Source of the DNA: Roseovarius sp. A-2
GTDB lineage: Bacteria > Pseudomonadota > Alphaproteobacteria > Rhodobacterales > Rhodobacteraceae
Length of the DNA: 64,000 nucleotides
Assembly: GCF_002072155.1 (NCBI RefSeq)
Contig: NZ_BDIY01000019.1
Coordinates: forward strand, 23,239-87,238
Direction of reading: 5' to 3'
Of this stretch, positions 17,431 through 26,851 are shown piece after piece (the stretch's first letter is position 1; each line of letters starts with the position of its first letter). A model generated the notes under the pieces. It made no database searches. It was given only the letters and a program-made list of their open reading frames with translations, and was not told where the DNA came from. Position numbers and translations under genes: made by a program.

Positions 17431-17814
17431 ATGGAACTGATCGCCGATATTCTGCTGGTTGCCGGGGCGCTGGGGGCCGGATTCTACTGCTACGTGCTTG
17501 CCCGTCGGCTCAGCCGCTTCAACGATCTGGAAAACGGGGTCGGCGGGGCCGTGGCCGTGCTCTCGGCGCAGGTCGACGATCTTACGCGGACGTTACGTGC
17601 GGCACAGCAAACGGCGGGCGAATCGACCCGGTCGCTGGACGATCTGACCGACCGGGCCGAGCGCGTGGCCAAGCGTCTCGAACTTATGGTCGCCTCGATG
17701 CATGATTTGCCGGACGAGCCGCAGGTGCCGAATCAGACAGCGGCTGCGGGCGGCCTCCAGGACGGTGCGGTCTTTCATCGCCATGCCATGGCCCACGACG
17801 AGGAGGCCACGTGA
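17431..17814 (+). CDS. Uncharacterised membrane-anchored coiled-coil protein of the flagellar cluster
   Basis: 127 residues; I do not recognise a named family. One N-terminal transmembrane helix (ELIADILLVAGALGAGFYCYVLARRL, residues 2-27) is followed by a predicted coiled coil (about 35-90, rich in leucine heptads) and a short polar tail ending MAHDEEAT. It begins 11 bases after fliL and overlaps the next gene at its stop, so it belongs to the fliL-motE-motA operon. A stator or FliL accessory role is a reasonable guess from position only. Confidence 0.8.
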   Translation: MELIADILLVAGALGAGFYCYVLARRLSRFNDLENGVGGAVAVLSAQVDDLTRTLRAAQQTAGESTRSLDDLTDRAERVAKRLELMVASMHDLPDEPQVPNQTAAAGGLQDGAVFHRHAMAHDEEAT

Positions 17815-18419
17815 TGAGGCGTGCCCGCCCCCGCCAGACGCGCCTGAGGGCCCGAGGTGCCCTCGGGCTGATCGCGGCCCTGTTGGTGACCTCGGCCTTC
17901 GTGCGGCTCGGCGGCGGTGTCGGTCAGGCGGTCGCGCGCGTGTCCGTCGGTGCGGTCGATGCGGTTGCGACGATGCCGGAAACACATGCGCCGGAAACCT
18001 GCGAACGGCCGCAGGATCTGCAGGCCATGCTGAGCGCGCTGCAAGCGCGCGAGGTCCGTCTCGACGAACGCGAAGCGAGCCTCGCCGACCGCATGCAGGC
18101 CCTGCGAATCGCGGATGGCGAAATCGCCCGCAGGCTGGCCGCGCTTCAAGAAGCCGAGGTGAGCCTGCGCGCTACGCTGGAGATCGCGGAAACCGCGGCC
18201 GAGGACGATCTTGTCCGTCTGACGAAGGTCTACGAGACGATGAAGCCGAAACAGGCCGCAGCCCTCTTCGAACAGATGGACCCGCGATTCGCCGCCGGGT
18301 TTCTCGCCCGTATGCGCCCCGAAGCCGCAGCCGAGATCATGGCGGGCCTGACGCCGGGTGCCGCGCATATGTTCAGCGTCGTGCTGGCCGGGCGCAATGC
18401 GGATGTTCCGAGCGAATGA
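17814..18419 (+). CDS. motE: MotE-like periplasmic motility chaperone (MgtE intracellular N-domain type)
   Basis: 201 residues: N-terminal membrane anchor (LGLIAALLVTSAFV), a long coiled coil (residues about 65-125: LSALQAREVRLDEREASLAD and onward) and a C-terminal MgtE_N-like helical module (LTKVYETMKPKQAAALFEQM, AAGFLARMRPEAAAEIMAGL). This is the architecture of MotE, which stabilises the periplasmic stator protein MotC in rhizobia. The ATG at 17814 is preceded by GAGGAGG and overlaps the upstream stop. Position between fliL and motA supports a stator-assembly role. Confidence 0.7.
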   Translation: MRRARPRQTRLRARGALGLIAALLVTSAFVRLGGGVGQAVARVSVGAVDAVATMPETHAPETCERPQDLQAMLSALQAREVRLDEREASLADRMQALRIADGEIARRLAALQEAEVSLRATLEIAETAAEDDLVRLTKVYETMKPKQAAALFEQMDPRFAAGFLARMRPEAAAEIMAGLTPGAAHMFSVVLAGRNADVPSE

Positions 18420-18490
18420 CCGGGCCGCGCTCAGCTTTTCTTAACCCGGCGGTGAAAGACTGCCCGGAGGTCTGAACGGCGGAGAAGGTG

Positions 18491-19360
18491 ATGATCGGTA
18501 TCATTGGCATTGTGGTGATTTTTGTGATGGTCTTCGGGGGCTACCTTGCCGCGGGGGGCAAGCTAGGCATCATCCTGCATGCCCTGCCGTTCGAGTTGAT
18601 GATAATTGGCGGCGCGGCGATTGGGGCCTTTCTGATCAGCAATGGCGCGGGCGCGGTCAAACATACGCTTCGCGATGTCGCCAAGGTATTCAAGGGGCCG
18701 AAGTGGCAACCGGACGATTACCGCGACCTGCTGTGTCTGCTCTTCACGCTGATCCGTCTCGGGCGGCAGAACCCAGTCGCGGTGGAGGAACATATCGAGG
18801 CCCCCGAAGACTCCGCGATCTTCTCGAAATACCCGCGCATCCTCGCGGATCGCGAGGCGGTGGAGCTGATCGGCGACACGCTGCGCTCGGCCTCGATGAA
18901 CTACGATGATCCCCATCAGGTCGAGGAGGTGCTCGACAAGCGCATGGAGGCGACCCAGCACCACGCTCTGCATTCGAGCCATGCGCTGCAGACCATGGCC
19001 GACGGCTTGCCCGCGCTCGGGATCGTCGCGGCGGTTCTCGGCGTCATCAAGACCATGGCTTCGATCGACCAGCCGCCGGAAATCCTCGGCAAGATGATCG
19101 GCGGGGCGCTTGTCGGGACGTTTCTCGGGGTTTTTCTGTCTTACGGGCTCGTCGGGCCCTTCGCCAGCAAGGTGCGCGACGTGGTCGAGGAGGACGCCCA
19201 TTTCTACAAGCTAATTCGCGAGGTCCTGATTGCCAATCTTCACAACCACGCGGCAAATATCTGCATCGAGGTTGGCCGGCAGAATACCCCGTCGCATAAA
19301 CGCCCCGGCTTTGGCGACCTGGAAGAGGCGCTGCGGGCCGTGAAGCAGGACGTCGCATGA
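18491..19360 (+). CDS. motA: Flagellar motor stator protein MotA
   Basis: 289-residue proton-channel subunit with four membrane helices: two near the N terminus (IGIIGIVVIFVMVFGGYLAAGG, LMIIGGAAIGAFLIS), a cytosolic domain (residues about 60-165) and two C-terminal helices (ADGLPALGIVAAVLGVIKTM and GALVGTFLGVFLSYGLVGP). The MotA/ExbB pattern is clear. The ATG at 18491 has GGAG 6 bases upstream. Its partner motB is not adjacent and not in the window. The stop overlaps the start of the next gene (ATGA). Confidence 0.95.
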   Translation: MIGIIGIVVIFVMVFGGYLAAGGKLGIILHALPFELMIIGGAAIGAFLISNGAGAVKHTLRDVAKVFKGPKWQPDDYRDLLCLLFTLIRLGRQNPVAVEEHIEAPEDSAIFSKYPRILADREAVELIGDTLRSASMNYDDPHQVEEVLDKRMEATQHHALHSSHALQTMADGLPALGIVAAVLGVIKTMASIDQPPEILGKMIGGALVGTFLGVFLSYGLVGPFASKVRDVVEEDAHFYKLIREVLIANLHNHAANICIEVGRQNTPSHKRPGFGDLEEALRAVKQDVA

Positions 19361-21621
19361 TCCGGCTCCTCGTCACTCTGCTCGCGCTGATCTTGCCCGC
19401 GATCACCGTAGCGCAAACGGTGCCGGTGCGCTCCGGAACGCATCCAGAATTCACACGTCTGGTGCTCGATATGCCACGCCGGGTCGCGTGGCGCGTCGAG
19501 AAGCGAGAGACGGGGGCATCGCTGATCTTCGAAACGCCCGACACCGTGCCCGGCCTCGATTTCGATCTCGATGCCGTCTTTGAGCGTATCGGGCGCGAGA
19601 GGGTGGGTGCGGTATCGTCCGGCCCCGGACGGCTGGAGGTCGACTTTGCCTGCGCGTGCGATGTGAGCGTGTTCTGGCATGGTGCCAGCATGCTGGTGCT
19701 CGACGTCGCGCCGATGCCGAAAACAGCCTCGGAAAAGGCTGTGTTGCGGCCATCATCGCGGCCTGTGACCATGCCGGACCGATCGCGTTCGGCCGCGTTT
19801 GGCTCGCTGACCGACCGGCTTGATGTCATGACCGGCACCGCCGCCTCGCAAGATGGGGGCGATCCGCCGGAGCCGAGGGCGATGCGCGCAGACCTCTCCG
19901 CCATGCGCGATGCACTGGTCGAACAGCTTGGCCGTGCGGCAAGCCAGGGATTGCTGACCCCGGCACGCCGCGATGTCGCCGGACCAGAGACCGACATGGC
20001 CGGTGGCGATGCGCGTGCGCCGGTGGATAGGGTGGATCCGGCACTCTCGGGCCTCGCGCCGCCCGCCGCCGTCAACCTGCGTGCCCATAGCAGCGTCGAT
20101 ATGGCGATCAGCGGTGCCGCGCGGCCCCCGGTCGCCGCCGTTCAGGCACAAAACTGCCCCGAATCAGACTGGGTGAATGTCGCCGCGTGGGGCGGTACGG
20201 ATTCGTTCTACGAAGAACTTGGTCGCCTGAATCGTAACCTGCTGGGTGAATTCGACCGTCCGAATGACGGGGTCGCGCTGGAACTGACCCGGTTCTATCT
20301 GCATCACGGGTTCGGAGCCGAGGCCCGACTGGCCCTGACGCTGCGCAGCCACGCGGATTCGCAAAGTGACCTTCTGCGGGAGATGTCGTTCATCGTCGAT
20401 CAGGAGGCTGCCGGGGACATGCCCGGCCTCGCCAGTATGCTGGCCTGCGATGCGCCTGCGATGCTCTGGGCAATGCTTGCCATCCCGGATGTGCCCAAGG
20501 ATATGACCCTCGATCACAAGGGTCTGCTGCGCGCCTTCGCGCTCTTGCCGGACGGGCTGCGGCAGTCGCTCGGCCCGCCTCTCGCCCGGCGCTTGCTGAG
20601 TGCAGGGCACCGCGAGACGTCGCAATCGATCCTGCGCGTCATCGACCGCCATGAGGAGACGGATGACCCGGAAACCGCGCTTGCGCGCGCGGAGCTGGCC
20701 CGGGCCCGGAAGGAGCCCGAGCTGGAACGCAGCGCCTTGCGCGTTGCGGTGCAGGGGAATGCGACCGCCTCGGCAGAGGCGGTATTGGCTCTGGTCGAGG
20801 GGGCGTTGGAGACCGGCGAACCGGTGCCGCTCGACAGGGCCGAACTCGCCGGTGCCTATGCGCAGGAGTATCGCGGTACCGCGCTCGGGCATCGCATGAC
20901 GCGTGCCTATATCGGGGCGCTGGCGCATGCGGGTGCCTATCAGGAAGCGGTGAGCGAACTCGAAAGGTTGCGCGCGGATATCGATCCCGCACGCACGGAT
21001 CAGGCGACGGCCGACATGCTGATCGATCAGATGGCACGGCATGCCGACGATGTCACCTTCCTGCGCCATGTGCTGTCCGGTCGGCTCGGGGGGCCTGCGG
21101 ATGTCCATCCGGCCATCGGGCGCACTATTGCCAATCGCCTGCTGGCAACGGGATTTGCGGACCGGGCGGCCGGGTTCGTGGCACCGAAACTTGCCGGGCA
21201 CGAGGCGCCGGACTCGCGGCGCTTGCGGGCCGAGATCGCCCTCGCGAAGGGGCGTCCGAGAGCCGCTGAGGTGGAGTTGCTGGGCCTTGAGGGGCCAGAG
21301 GCCGACCGGCTGCGCGCGCGTGCACGCAGCCTTGCCGGGGACCATGGTGCCGCAGCACGGCTTTATGCTCTGGCCGGGCAGCCGGATGCGGCCGAGCGAG
21401 CGGCGTTTTTCGCGGCGGACCCTGCTCCACTGTCCGGTGCGAAGGACCCGATCTTGCGGGATGTCGCGGAGTTGCTGCGACAACCCGATGCCACAGAGGC
21501 CGCCGACGAGGCGCCGCCGCTCGCGCGGCACCGCCGGGCGCTCGACGCGGCGGCAACGGCGCGACAGGTGCTCGACCGGCTTCTGGCCGAGACGCCGGGC
21601 CCGGATATTCCTGTCAATTGA
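19357..21621 (+). CDS. Large exported protein of the flagellar cluster, AMIN-like N terminus and helical repeats
   Basis: 754 residues, not a named family to my eye. Signal peptide residues 1-19 (MIRLLVTLLALILPAITVA). Residues about 20-115 resemble an AMIN-type domain (HPEFTRLVLDMPRRVAWRVE and beta-rich continuation), which in other proteins binds peptidoglycan. A low-complexity linker follows (about 115-260), then roughly 450 residues of Ala/Leu-rich helix pairs resembling TPR repeats. Translationally coupled to motA (ATGA) and followed by a lytic transglycosylase. A cell-wall scaffold for the stator or rod is a testable idea; no function is shown. Confidence 0.8.
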   Translation: MIRLLVTLLALILPAITVAQTVPVRSGTHPEFTRLVLDMPRRVAWRVEKRETGASLIFETPDTVPGLDFDLDAVFERIGRERVGAVSSGPGRLEVDFACACDVSVFWHGASMLVLDVAPMPKTASEKAVLRPSSRPVTMPDRSRSAAFGSLTDRLDVMTGTAASQDGGDPPEPRAMRADLSAMRDALVEQLGRAASQGLLTPARRDVAGPETDMAGGDARAPVDRVDPALSGLAPPAAVNLRAHSSVDMAISGAARPPVAAVQAQNCPESDWVNVAAWGGTDSFYEELGRLNRNLLGEFDRPNDGVALELTRFYLHHGFGAEARLALTLRSHADSQSDLLREMSFIVDQEAAGDMPGLASMLACDAPAMLWAMLAIPDVPKDMTLDHKGLLRAFALLPDGLRQSLGPPLARRLLSAGHRETSQSILRVIDRHEETDDPETALARAELARARKEPELERSALRVAVQGNATASAEAVLALVEGALETGEPVPLDRAELAGAYAQEYRGTALGHRMTRAYIGALAHAGAYQEAVSELERLRADIDPARTDQATADMLIDQMARHADDVTFLRHVLSGRLGGPADVHPAIGRTIANRLLATGFADRAAGFVAPKLAGHEAPDSRRLRAEIALAKGRPRAAEVELLGLEGPEADRLRARARSLAGDHGAAARLYALAGQPDAAERAAFFAADPAPLSGAKDPILRDVAELLRQPDATEAADEAPPLARHRRALDAAATARQVLDRLLAETPGPDIPVN

Positions 21622-21710
21622 CGGTCTCTTGCGGTGCTTACGGAATATCAACCTCCCGCCGCTATCGATGATCACGCAACGTGAGATGGATGACCCAGAA
21701 AGGGCCAAGC

Positions 21711-22466
21711 ATGCGTAGGATAGTCCAGGGCCTGACGGCCTGCTTCTTGCCGGATGAGCGCGTGCGCCGGGCTGCGGTGGTCTGGCTTATCCTCGGGTCC
21801 GTCGCCCTGTCGCTGCCACATGCCGCGACGGCGCGCCCCGCGCATCTGTGCGACCGGGCCGCCGAACGCGCGGCGCGGGAGCATGACGTGCCGCTTGCGG
21901 TTCTGCGCGCGATCACACGGACCGAGACCGGGCGCGTGCATGCGGGGCGGATGGAACCTTGGCCATGGACGGTCAACATGGAAGGCAAGGGGCGATGGTT
22001 CGAAGATGCCGACGCGGCACGTGCTTATGTCTATCAGGCCTTTCGCCGGGGCGTGCGCAGTTTCGATGTCGGCTGCTTCCAGATCAATTACAAATGGCAC
22101 GGCGCGCAGTTCCGCTCGATCATGCATATGTTTGACCCCGAGGCCAATGCCTCCTACGCCGCGCGCTTTCTGAAGACACTTCATGACGAGACCGGCGATT
22201 GGTCGGTCGCGGCGGGGCATTTTCATTCGCGCACGCCCGAACTCGCGGGCCGGTATCGCGCGCGATTTGAACGGATTCGCAGCGCACTGCCGGATGCGGG
22301 TGGTACGCACGACGGAGAGGTGCTCCGCTCTGCGCGCCTGCCTGCCGCGCCCCGTGAGAATTCCTTCCCCTTGCTGGGTGCCGCGCAGGGAAAGGGCGGT
22401 CTTGCCTCGCTGGTTCCACTGGGGAATGGCACGCGCGCGCCTCTCATCGCGCTAGGAGGATCGTGA
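21711..22466 (+). CDS. Lytic transglycosylase, flagellar-cluster type
   Basis: 251-residue exported SLT-fold peptidoglycan lyase. A signal/anchor segment lies at about residues 19-41 (AVVWLILGSVALSLPHAATA). The catalytic Glu is in AITRTETGR, and later SLT motifs are FDVGCFQINYKWHG and ASYAARFLKTLHDETGDWSVAAGHFHS. The C-terminal 50 residues are unrelated to SLT. In Rhodobacter the flagellar enzyme SltF opens peptidoglycan for rod passage; this gene, directly before flhA, could serve the same role. The ATG at 21711 is preceded by AAAGGG. Confidence 0.85.
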   Translation: MRRIVQGLTACFLPDERVRRAAVVWLILGSVALSLPHAATARPAHLCDRAAERAAREHDVPLAVLRAITRTETGRVHAGRMEPWPWTVNMEGKGRWFEDADAARAYVYQAFRRGVRSFDVGCFQINYKWHGAQFRSIMHMFDPEANASYAARFLKTLHDETGDWSVAAGHFHSRTPELAGRYRARFERIRSALPDAGGTHDGEVLRSARLPAAPRENSFPLLGAAQGKGGLASLVPLGNGTRAPLIALGGS

Positions 22467-22469
22467 GTG

Positions 22470-24554
22470 ATGAAATCCCTGTCCGTCGCCAATCTCTTCC
22501 AGCCGACCGTGATGCTGGCGCTCGCGCTCATGGCGATCATCGTGATGATGATCCTGCCGATGCCGCCATGGATCCTTGACGTCGGTCTCGCGCTGTCCTT
22601 CGCGCTGGCCATCCTGATCTTCACGATCACGCTTTTCATCGAACGCCCGCTGGATTTCTCGGCCTTCCCGACGATCCTGCTCGCGTCGCTAATGCTACGT
22701 CTGTCGCTCAATGTCTCCTCGACCAAGCTGATCATCGGCCAGGGGCATACCGGCACCGCTGCGGCGGGCGAGGTGATCCGGGGATTTGCCGATTTCATCA
22801 TGGGAGGCAGCGTGTTTCTCGGACTTGTCGTGTTCGGCGTTCTTCTGATCGTGAATTTCATGGTCATCACCAAGGGCGCGGCCCGCATGGCCGAGGTGGG
22901 CGCGCGGTTCGCGCTCGATGGCATGCCGGGCAAGCAGATGGCCATCGACAGCGACATGTCAGCGGGTGCGATCACCCATGAGGAGGCCCGCGAGAGACGC
23001 GAACGCGAGCAGCAGGAGACGACGTTTTTCGGATCGCTCGACGGGGCGTCGAAATTCGTCAAGGGTGATGCGGTTGCCGGGCTGCTGATCACGCTGCTCA
23101 ACCTCGTGATGGGGCTGATCATGGGGACGGTGGTGCATGACATGCCGCTGCGCGAGGCGTTCGAGACCTACACGATCCTGACCGTGGGCGACGGGCTGGT
23201 GACGCAGATCCCGGCGGTGATCATCTCGATCGCCTCTGCGCTGATGCTGGCCCGTGGCGGCACGCTCGGGGCCACCGATACCGCGATCTCGGCGCAACTC
23301 GCGCGTCACCCGTCAGCACTTGCCACCGTGGCGGTCCTGATGGGGCTTTTCGCGCTGGTGCCGGGCCTGCCCTTTGTGCCGTTCATCCTGGGGGCGGCGA
23401 TCCTCGGCCTGACTGCCCTGCTGAGCCTGCGCCGTGTCACGGATACTGCGGATTCGGCCGAATCCGAAGAGACCCGGCCGCGCCCACCGGAGGCCTCGAT
23501 GGGCGATCTGCTGGAACTGGACGATATCCATGTCGAGTTCGCCACGGATCTGGTGAACATGGTGCTCGATCCGGGGGTTGGGCTCGATGCCCGGATCGCC
23601 AACATGCGCCGCTACACGGCCACGCAATACGGGCTGATCCTGCCGGAAATCCGCCTGACGGACGAGCCCGGGCTCGCCCTCGGCGGCTACGTGATCCGGG
23701 TGCACGGTGCCGAACAGGCGCGTGGGACGTTGCGCGCCGAGGCGGTGCTCGCGCTCGATCCGGACCGTCATCCGGCGCTACCGCCCGGGGATACGGTGAC
23801 CGAGCCGGTCTATGGGGCGCCGGCGCGCTGGATTTCGGCGGCGGAGCGCGATGCGGCGGAACTGGACGGCGTGACGCTGGTCGCGCCGACCGAAGTGCTC
23901 GCCACCCACCTGCTCGAGGTGATCCGGCGCAACCTTGGTCGACTGCTCACGCTCAAGGCCATGCGCCGCCTGCTCGACGAAATGGTCAACCTTACGGATC
24001 GCACCCGCGCAGAGGCCAATCGCAAACTGCTCGAGGAGACGATCCCCGACCGGGTCACGCCCGATCTGCTGCATGCGGTTCTGCGCCTTTTGCTGGCAGA
24101 ACGTGTCTCGATCCGCAATCTGCCGCTGATCATCGAGGCCACGGCGGAAGGGCGTCAGATATTGCCCACCCCCGATGCGATATGTGAGCATGTCCGCCAG
24201 CGTCTCGGCTTCCAGATCGTGGCCGAGTTGCAGCGCCCCGACGGGACGCTGCCGCTGATTCAGTTGGCCCCGGAATGGGAGGACACCTTTGCCGGTTACC
24301 AGGTCGAGGGCGACAAGGGGCGGCGCGACGTGGCTCTGCCGCCCGAAATTTTCAACAGTCTGACCGACGCCATAGGCGCGGAGGTCAGCCGCGCAGCCGA
24401 CCAGGGGATCGCGCCGGCCGTGGTCACCTCGACGCAACGACGGCGTTTCCTGCACACCGCACTTTCGGCCAAGCATGTCAGCGTGCCGGTCCTGTCGTTC
24501 GAGGAAATCGGGATTGACGCCCGCCCGGCGCTTGTCGGGGTCGTGGCGGCATGA
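22470..24554 (+). CDS. flhA: Flagellar export gate protein FlhA
   Basis: 694-residue export-gate protein with eight N-terminal membrane segments. The FHIPEP-family signature region is visible (FPTILLASLMLRLSLNVSSTKLI, GDAVAGLLITLLNLVMGLIMG, VGDGLVTQIPAVIISIASALML), then a cytosolic domain (about 340-694) with LTDEPGLALGGYVIRV, PTEVLATHLLEVIRRN and VSIRNLPLIIEA. A GTG three bases earlier is an alternative start; AGGAGGA lies 6-9 bases upstream. The end overlaps fliR. Confidence 0.96.
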   Translation: MKSLSVANLFQPTVMLALALMAIIVMMILPMPPWILDVGLALSFALAILIFTITLFIERPLDFSAFPTILLASLMLRLSLNVSSTKLIIGQGHTGTAAAGEVIRGFADFIMGGSVFLGLVVFGVLLIVNFMVITKGAARMAEVGARFALDGMPGKQMAIDSDMSAGAITHEEARERREREQQETTFFGSLDGASKFVKGDAVAGLLITLLNLVMGLIMGTVVHDMPLREAFETYTILTVGDGLVTQIPAVIISIASALMLARGGTLGATDTAISAQLARHPSALATVAVLMGLFALVPGLPFVPFILGAAILGLTALLSLRRVTDTADSAESEETRPRPPEASMGDLLELDDIHVEFATDLVNMVLDPGVGLDARIANMRRYTATQYGLILPEIRLTDEPGLALGGYVIRVHGAEQARGTLRAEAVLALDPDRHPALPPGDTVTEPVYGAPARWISAAERDAAELDGVTLVAPTEVLATHLLEVIRRNLGRLLTLKAMRRLLDEMVNLTDRTRAEANRKLLEETIPDRVTPDLLHAVLRLLLAERVSIRNLPLIIEATAEGRQILPTPDAICEHVRQRLGFQIVAELQRPDGTLPLIQLAPEWEDTFAGYQVEGDKGRRDVALPPEIFNSLTDAIGAEVSRAADQGIAPAVVTSTQRRRFLHTALSAKHVSVPVLSFEEIGIDARPALVGVVAA

Positions 24555-25324
24555 GCGGGACGGCGGATCTGATCGCGCTGTCGCGGGACATTCTGACCCT
24601 GCATTTCATTGTCTTTCTGAGGGTGGCGCCGCTGATCGCCCTCTTTCCGGGCTTCGGCGAGATGTCCGTGCCGATGCGGATCAAGCTGGGCCTCGCGCTC
24701 GCGCTCACGCTTTTGGTTGCCGCTGCGGCCGGGCCTGACATGGCGGGCCCTGATCGGGGCGCGGTTCCTCTCGTCCGGCTGGTTCTGGTCGAGAGCGGGA
24801 TCGGCCTCTTGCTCGGCATCGGCGTTCGGCTCTTCGTGCTCGCCTTGCAGACTGCGGGCTCAATCGCGGCGCAATCCACCTCGCTGTCGCAGATTCTCGG
24901 CAATGCCAGCATCACGCCGATGCCGGCCATGGGGCATGTTCTGGTCACCGGTGCGATCGCGCTTGCGATGGTCCTCGATCTGCATGTGCGCCTGGCGGAA
25001 ATGGTCGTGCTGAGCTACCGGATCTTTCCGCTGGCCGAGGGCCTCTCGGGGGCCGAGGTTGCGCATTGGGGGGTGGGGCGTGTGGCGCATGCGTTCGGCT
25101 TTGCCTTCACGCTGGCGGCCCCCTTCGTGATTGCATCGATGCTCTACAACCTGACGCTGGGCATCATCAATCGCGCGATGCCGCAGCTGATGGTCGTCTT
25201 CGTCGGTGCGCCGGCGATTACCGGGGCGGGGCTGTTCCTGCTGATGCTGCTCGCGCCGACCATGCTTGCGATCTGGGTCGAGGCGTTGCAGGGCTTTCTC
25301 GCCGATCCGGTGGGAGGCGGCTGA
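24551..25324 (+). CDS. fliR: Flagellar export gate protein FliR
   Basis: 257-residue integral membrane protein, the single-copy gate subunit that assembles with FliP and FliQ. Several hydrophobic helices are present with family motifs: FIVFLRVAPLIALFPGFGEMSVPMRIKLGLAL, GIGVRLFVLALQTAGSIAAQSTSLSQ and PFVIASMLYNLTLGIINRAMPQLMVVFVGAP. It overlaps flhA (ATGA) and flhB (TGATG), indicating tight translational coupling of flhA-fliR-flhB. The sequence looks complete, with no oddities. Confidence 0.94.
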   Translation: MSGTADLIALSRDILTLHFIVFLRVAPLIALFPGFGEMSVPMRIKLGLALALTLLVAAAAGPDMAGPDRGAVPLVRLVLVESGIGLLLGIGVRLFVLALQTAGSIAAQSTSLSQILGNASITPMPAMGHVLVTGAIALAMVLDLHVRLAEMVVLSYRIFPLAEGLSGAEVAHWGVGRVAHAFGFAFTLAAPFVIASMLYNLTLGIINRAMPQLMVVFVGAPAITGAGLFLLMLLAPTMLAIWVEALQGFLADPVGGG

Positions 25325-26418
25325 TGCAGGGAGCAGAGGACGACGCCGACAAGACCCACGAGGCGACGCAACATAAGCTCGACGAGGCGCGCAAGAAGGG
25401 CGAATTGGCCCGTTCTGCTGATCTGAACACTGCCGGGTCCTATGGCGGGTTCCTGCTTGCGGCGCTGGCGGCGGGGGGGGCGTCGATCACCGATACGAGT
25501 TCGATCCTGATGCTCTTTCTCGACCGGCCCGACCGGCTCGCCGATCTCATTTTTGCGGCCGAGGGCGGTGGCGGCGGGGCGGTGCTCGGCGGGGCCGTGT
25601 GGGCGGTGACAGGCGCGCTCGCGATCTGGTTCGTGCTGCCCGGGATCATGGCGCTGCTGTCGGTACTTGGGCAGCGCAGCCTGGTCTTTGCCCCCTCACG
25701 GCTTGAGCCGAAACTCTCGCGCATCGACCCGGTCGAGAACGCGCGCAACAAATACGGGCTGAGCGGAATTTTCGAATTCGCCAAAAGTGCGGTGAAACTG
25801 TTGCTCTACGGCATCCTGCTCGGGCTCTACCTGAACTGGCGGCTGCCCGTGATTGCGGGGGCCCTGCATGGCGAGCCGCTGATCATCGGCGCGTTGATGG
25901 CGCAGATGACGCTGGAATTCCTGCTGGTGGTGCTGCTCATCGCGCTCGCTATCGGCGCGGTGGATTACCTCTGGCAGCACTACGATCATCGCCGCAAGCA
26001 GATGATGTCGCACAAGGAGCTGCGCGATGAACACAAGGAGCACGAGGGCGATCCCCATATGAAGCAGCAACGGCGGCAGAAGGCCATGCAGATCGCGGGC
26101 AACAAGATGATGGCGGATGTGCCGCAGGCGGATGTGGTGATCGTGAACCCGACCCATTACGCGGTGGCGTTGAAATGGAGCCGTGCGCCCGGCTCGGCAC
26201 CGGTCTGCGTGGCCAAGGGCGTCGATCACATGGCGCATGCGATCCGCGACCTGGCCTTCGAGCATGGTGTGCCGGTGCATAGCGATCCGCCCACGGCGCG
26301 CGCCCTTCATGCCGGAACCGAGATCGGCGAGGAGATTGATCCGGCGCATTACCGCGCCGTCGCCGCCGCGATCCGTTTTGCCGAGGCGATGCGGCGCAAG
26401 GCGGGGCGTCCGGCATGA
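25324..26418 (+). CDS. flhB: Flagellar export switch protein FlhB
   Basis: 364-residue membrane protein that changes export specificity from rod/hook to filament subunits. The N terminus is typical (DKTHEATQHKLDEARKKGELARSADL), followed by four membrane helices, the cytosolic linker with SHKELRDEHKEHEGDP and the autocleavage motif NPTH at residues 275-278 (VVIVNPTHYAVALKW). Downstream FlhBc features VAKGVDHMAHAIRDLAFEHGVPV are present. An intact cleavage site predicts normal autocatalysis. The start overlaps the fliR stop. Confidence 0.96.
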   Translation: MQGAEDDADKTHEATQHKLDEARKKGELARSADLNTAGSYGGFLLAALAAGGASITDTSSILMLFLDRPDRLADLIFAAEGGGGGAVLGGAVWAVTGALAIWFVLPGIMALLSVLGQRSLVFAPSRLEPKLSRIDPVENARNKYGLSGIFEFAKSAVKLLLYGILLGLYLNWRLPVIAGALHGEPLIIGALMAQMTLEFLLVVLLIALAIGAVDYLWQHYDHRRKQMMSHKELRDEHKEHEGDPHMKQQRRQKAMQIAGNKMMADVPQADVVIVNPTHYAVALKWSRAPGSAPVCVAKGVDHMAHAIRDLAFEHGVPVHSDPPTARALHAGTEIGEEIDPAHYRAVAAAIRFAEAMRRKAGRPA

Positions 26419-26846
26419 GCCGCGCGGAGTTCGACGATCTGGCCGAGGTGACCGAGGCGCTCTATCAGGCCGAATTGGCGCGCGTGCAGGACATCCTGCG
26501 CGACGAGACCCGGCTCCGGCAGGATCTGGCCCGGCTCTCGGCGCATCATCAGGCCAACCGGGCCCTGCCCCAGGCCGATCTCGACGGATTGCGGCGGATC
26601 GGAGCGGATGTGCTGTGGCACGGCTGGGTCGGGCGCAACCGGGTGCGGCTTCAGGAAGAGCTGGCGCGCGTTCTCGTTCGCAAGGCGGGCGCGTTGCGCA
26701 AGCTGCGCGCGGGATTCGGTAAGGCGGAGGCGGTCCGCCAGCTACGTGCAGAGACGCGAGAGGCTGACACGCGGGCGCGGCTGGCGCATGAAAGCGCGAT
26801 CCTCACGCGGCTGGCGCTGCTACGAGACCGCAGCGGCAGCGGCTGA
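26415..26846 (+). CDS. FliJ-like coiled-coil protein
   Basis: 143 residues, almost wholly helical and Arg/Glu/Ala/Leu-rich with heptad-like spacing. No catalytic motif is visible. Small coiled-coil proteins encoded near export genes are usually FliJ-type export chaperones that bind FliI and FlhA. Position (ATGA overlap with flhB, end of the operon) supports this, but sequence alone does not prove it. It meets the convergent fliL2 gene 5 bases downstream. Confidence 0.6.
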   Translation: MSRAEFDDLAEVTEALYQAELARVQDILRDETRLRQDLARLSAHHQANRALPQADLDGLRRIGADVLWHGWVGRNRVRLQEELARVLVRKAGALRKLRAGFGKAEAVRQLRAETREADTRARLAHESAILTRLALLRDRSGSG

Positions 26847-26851
26847 GCGGC

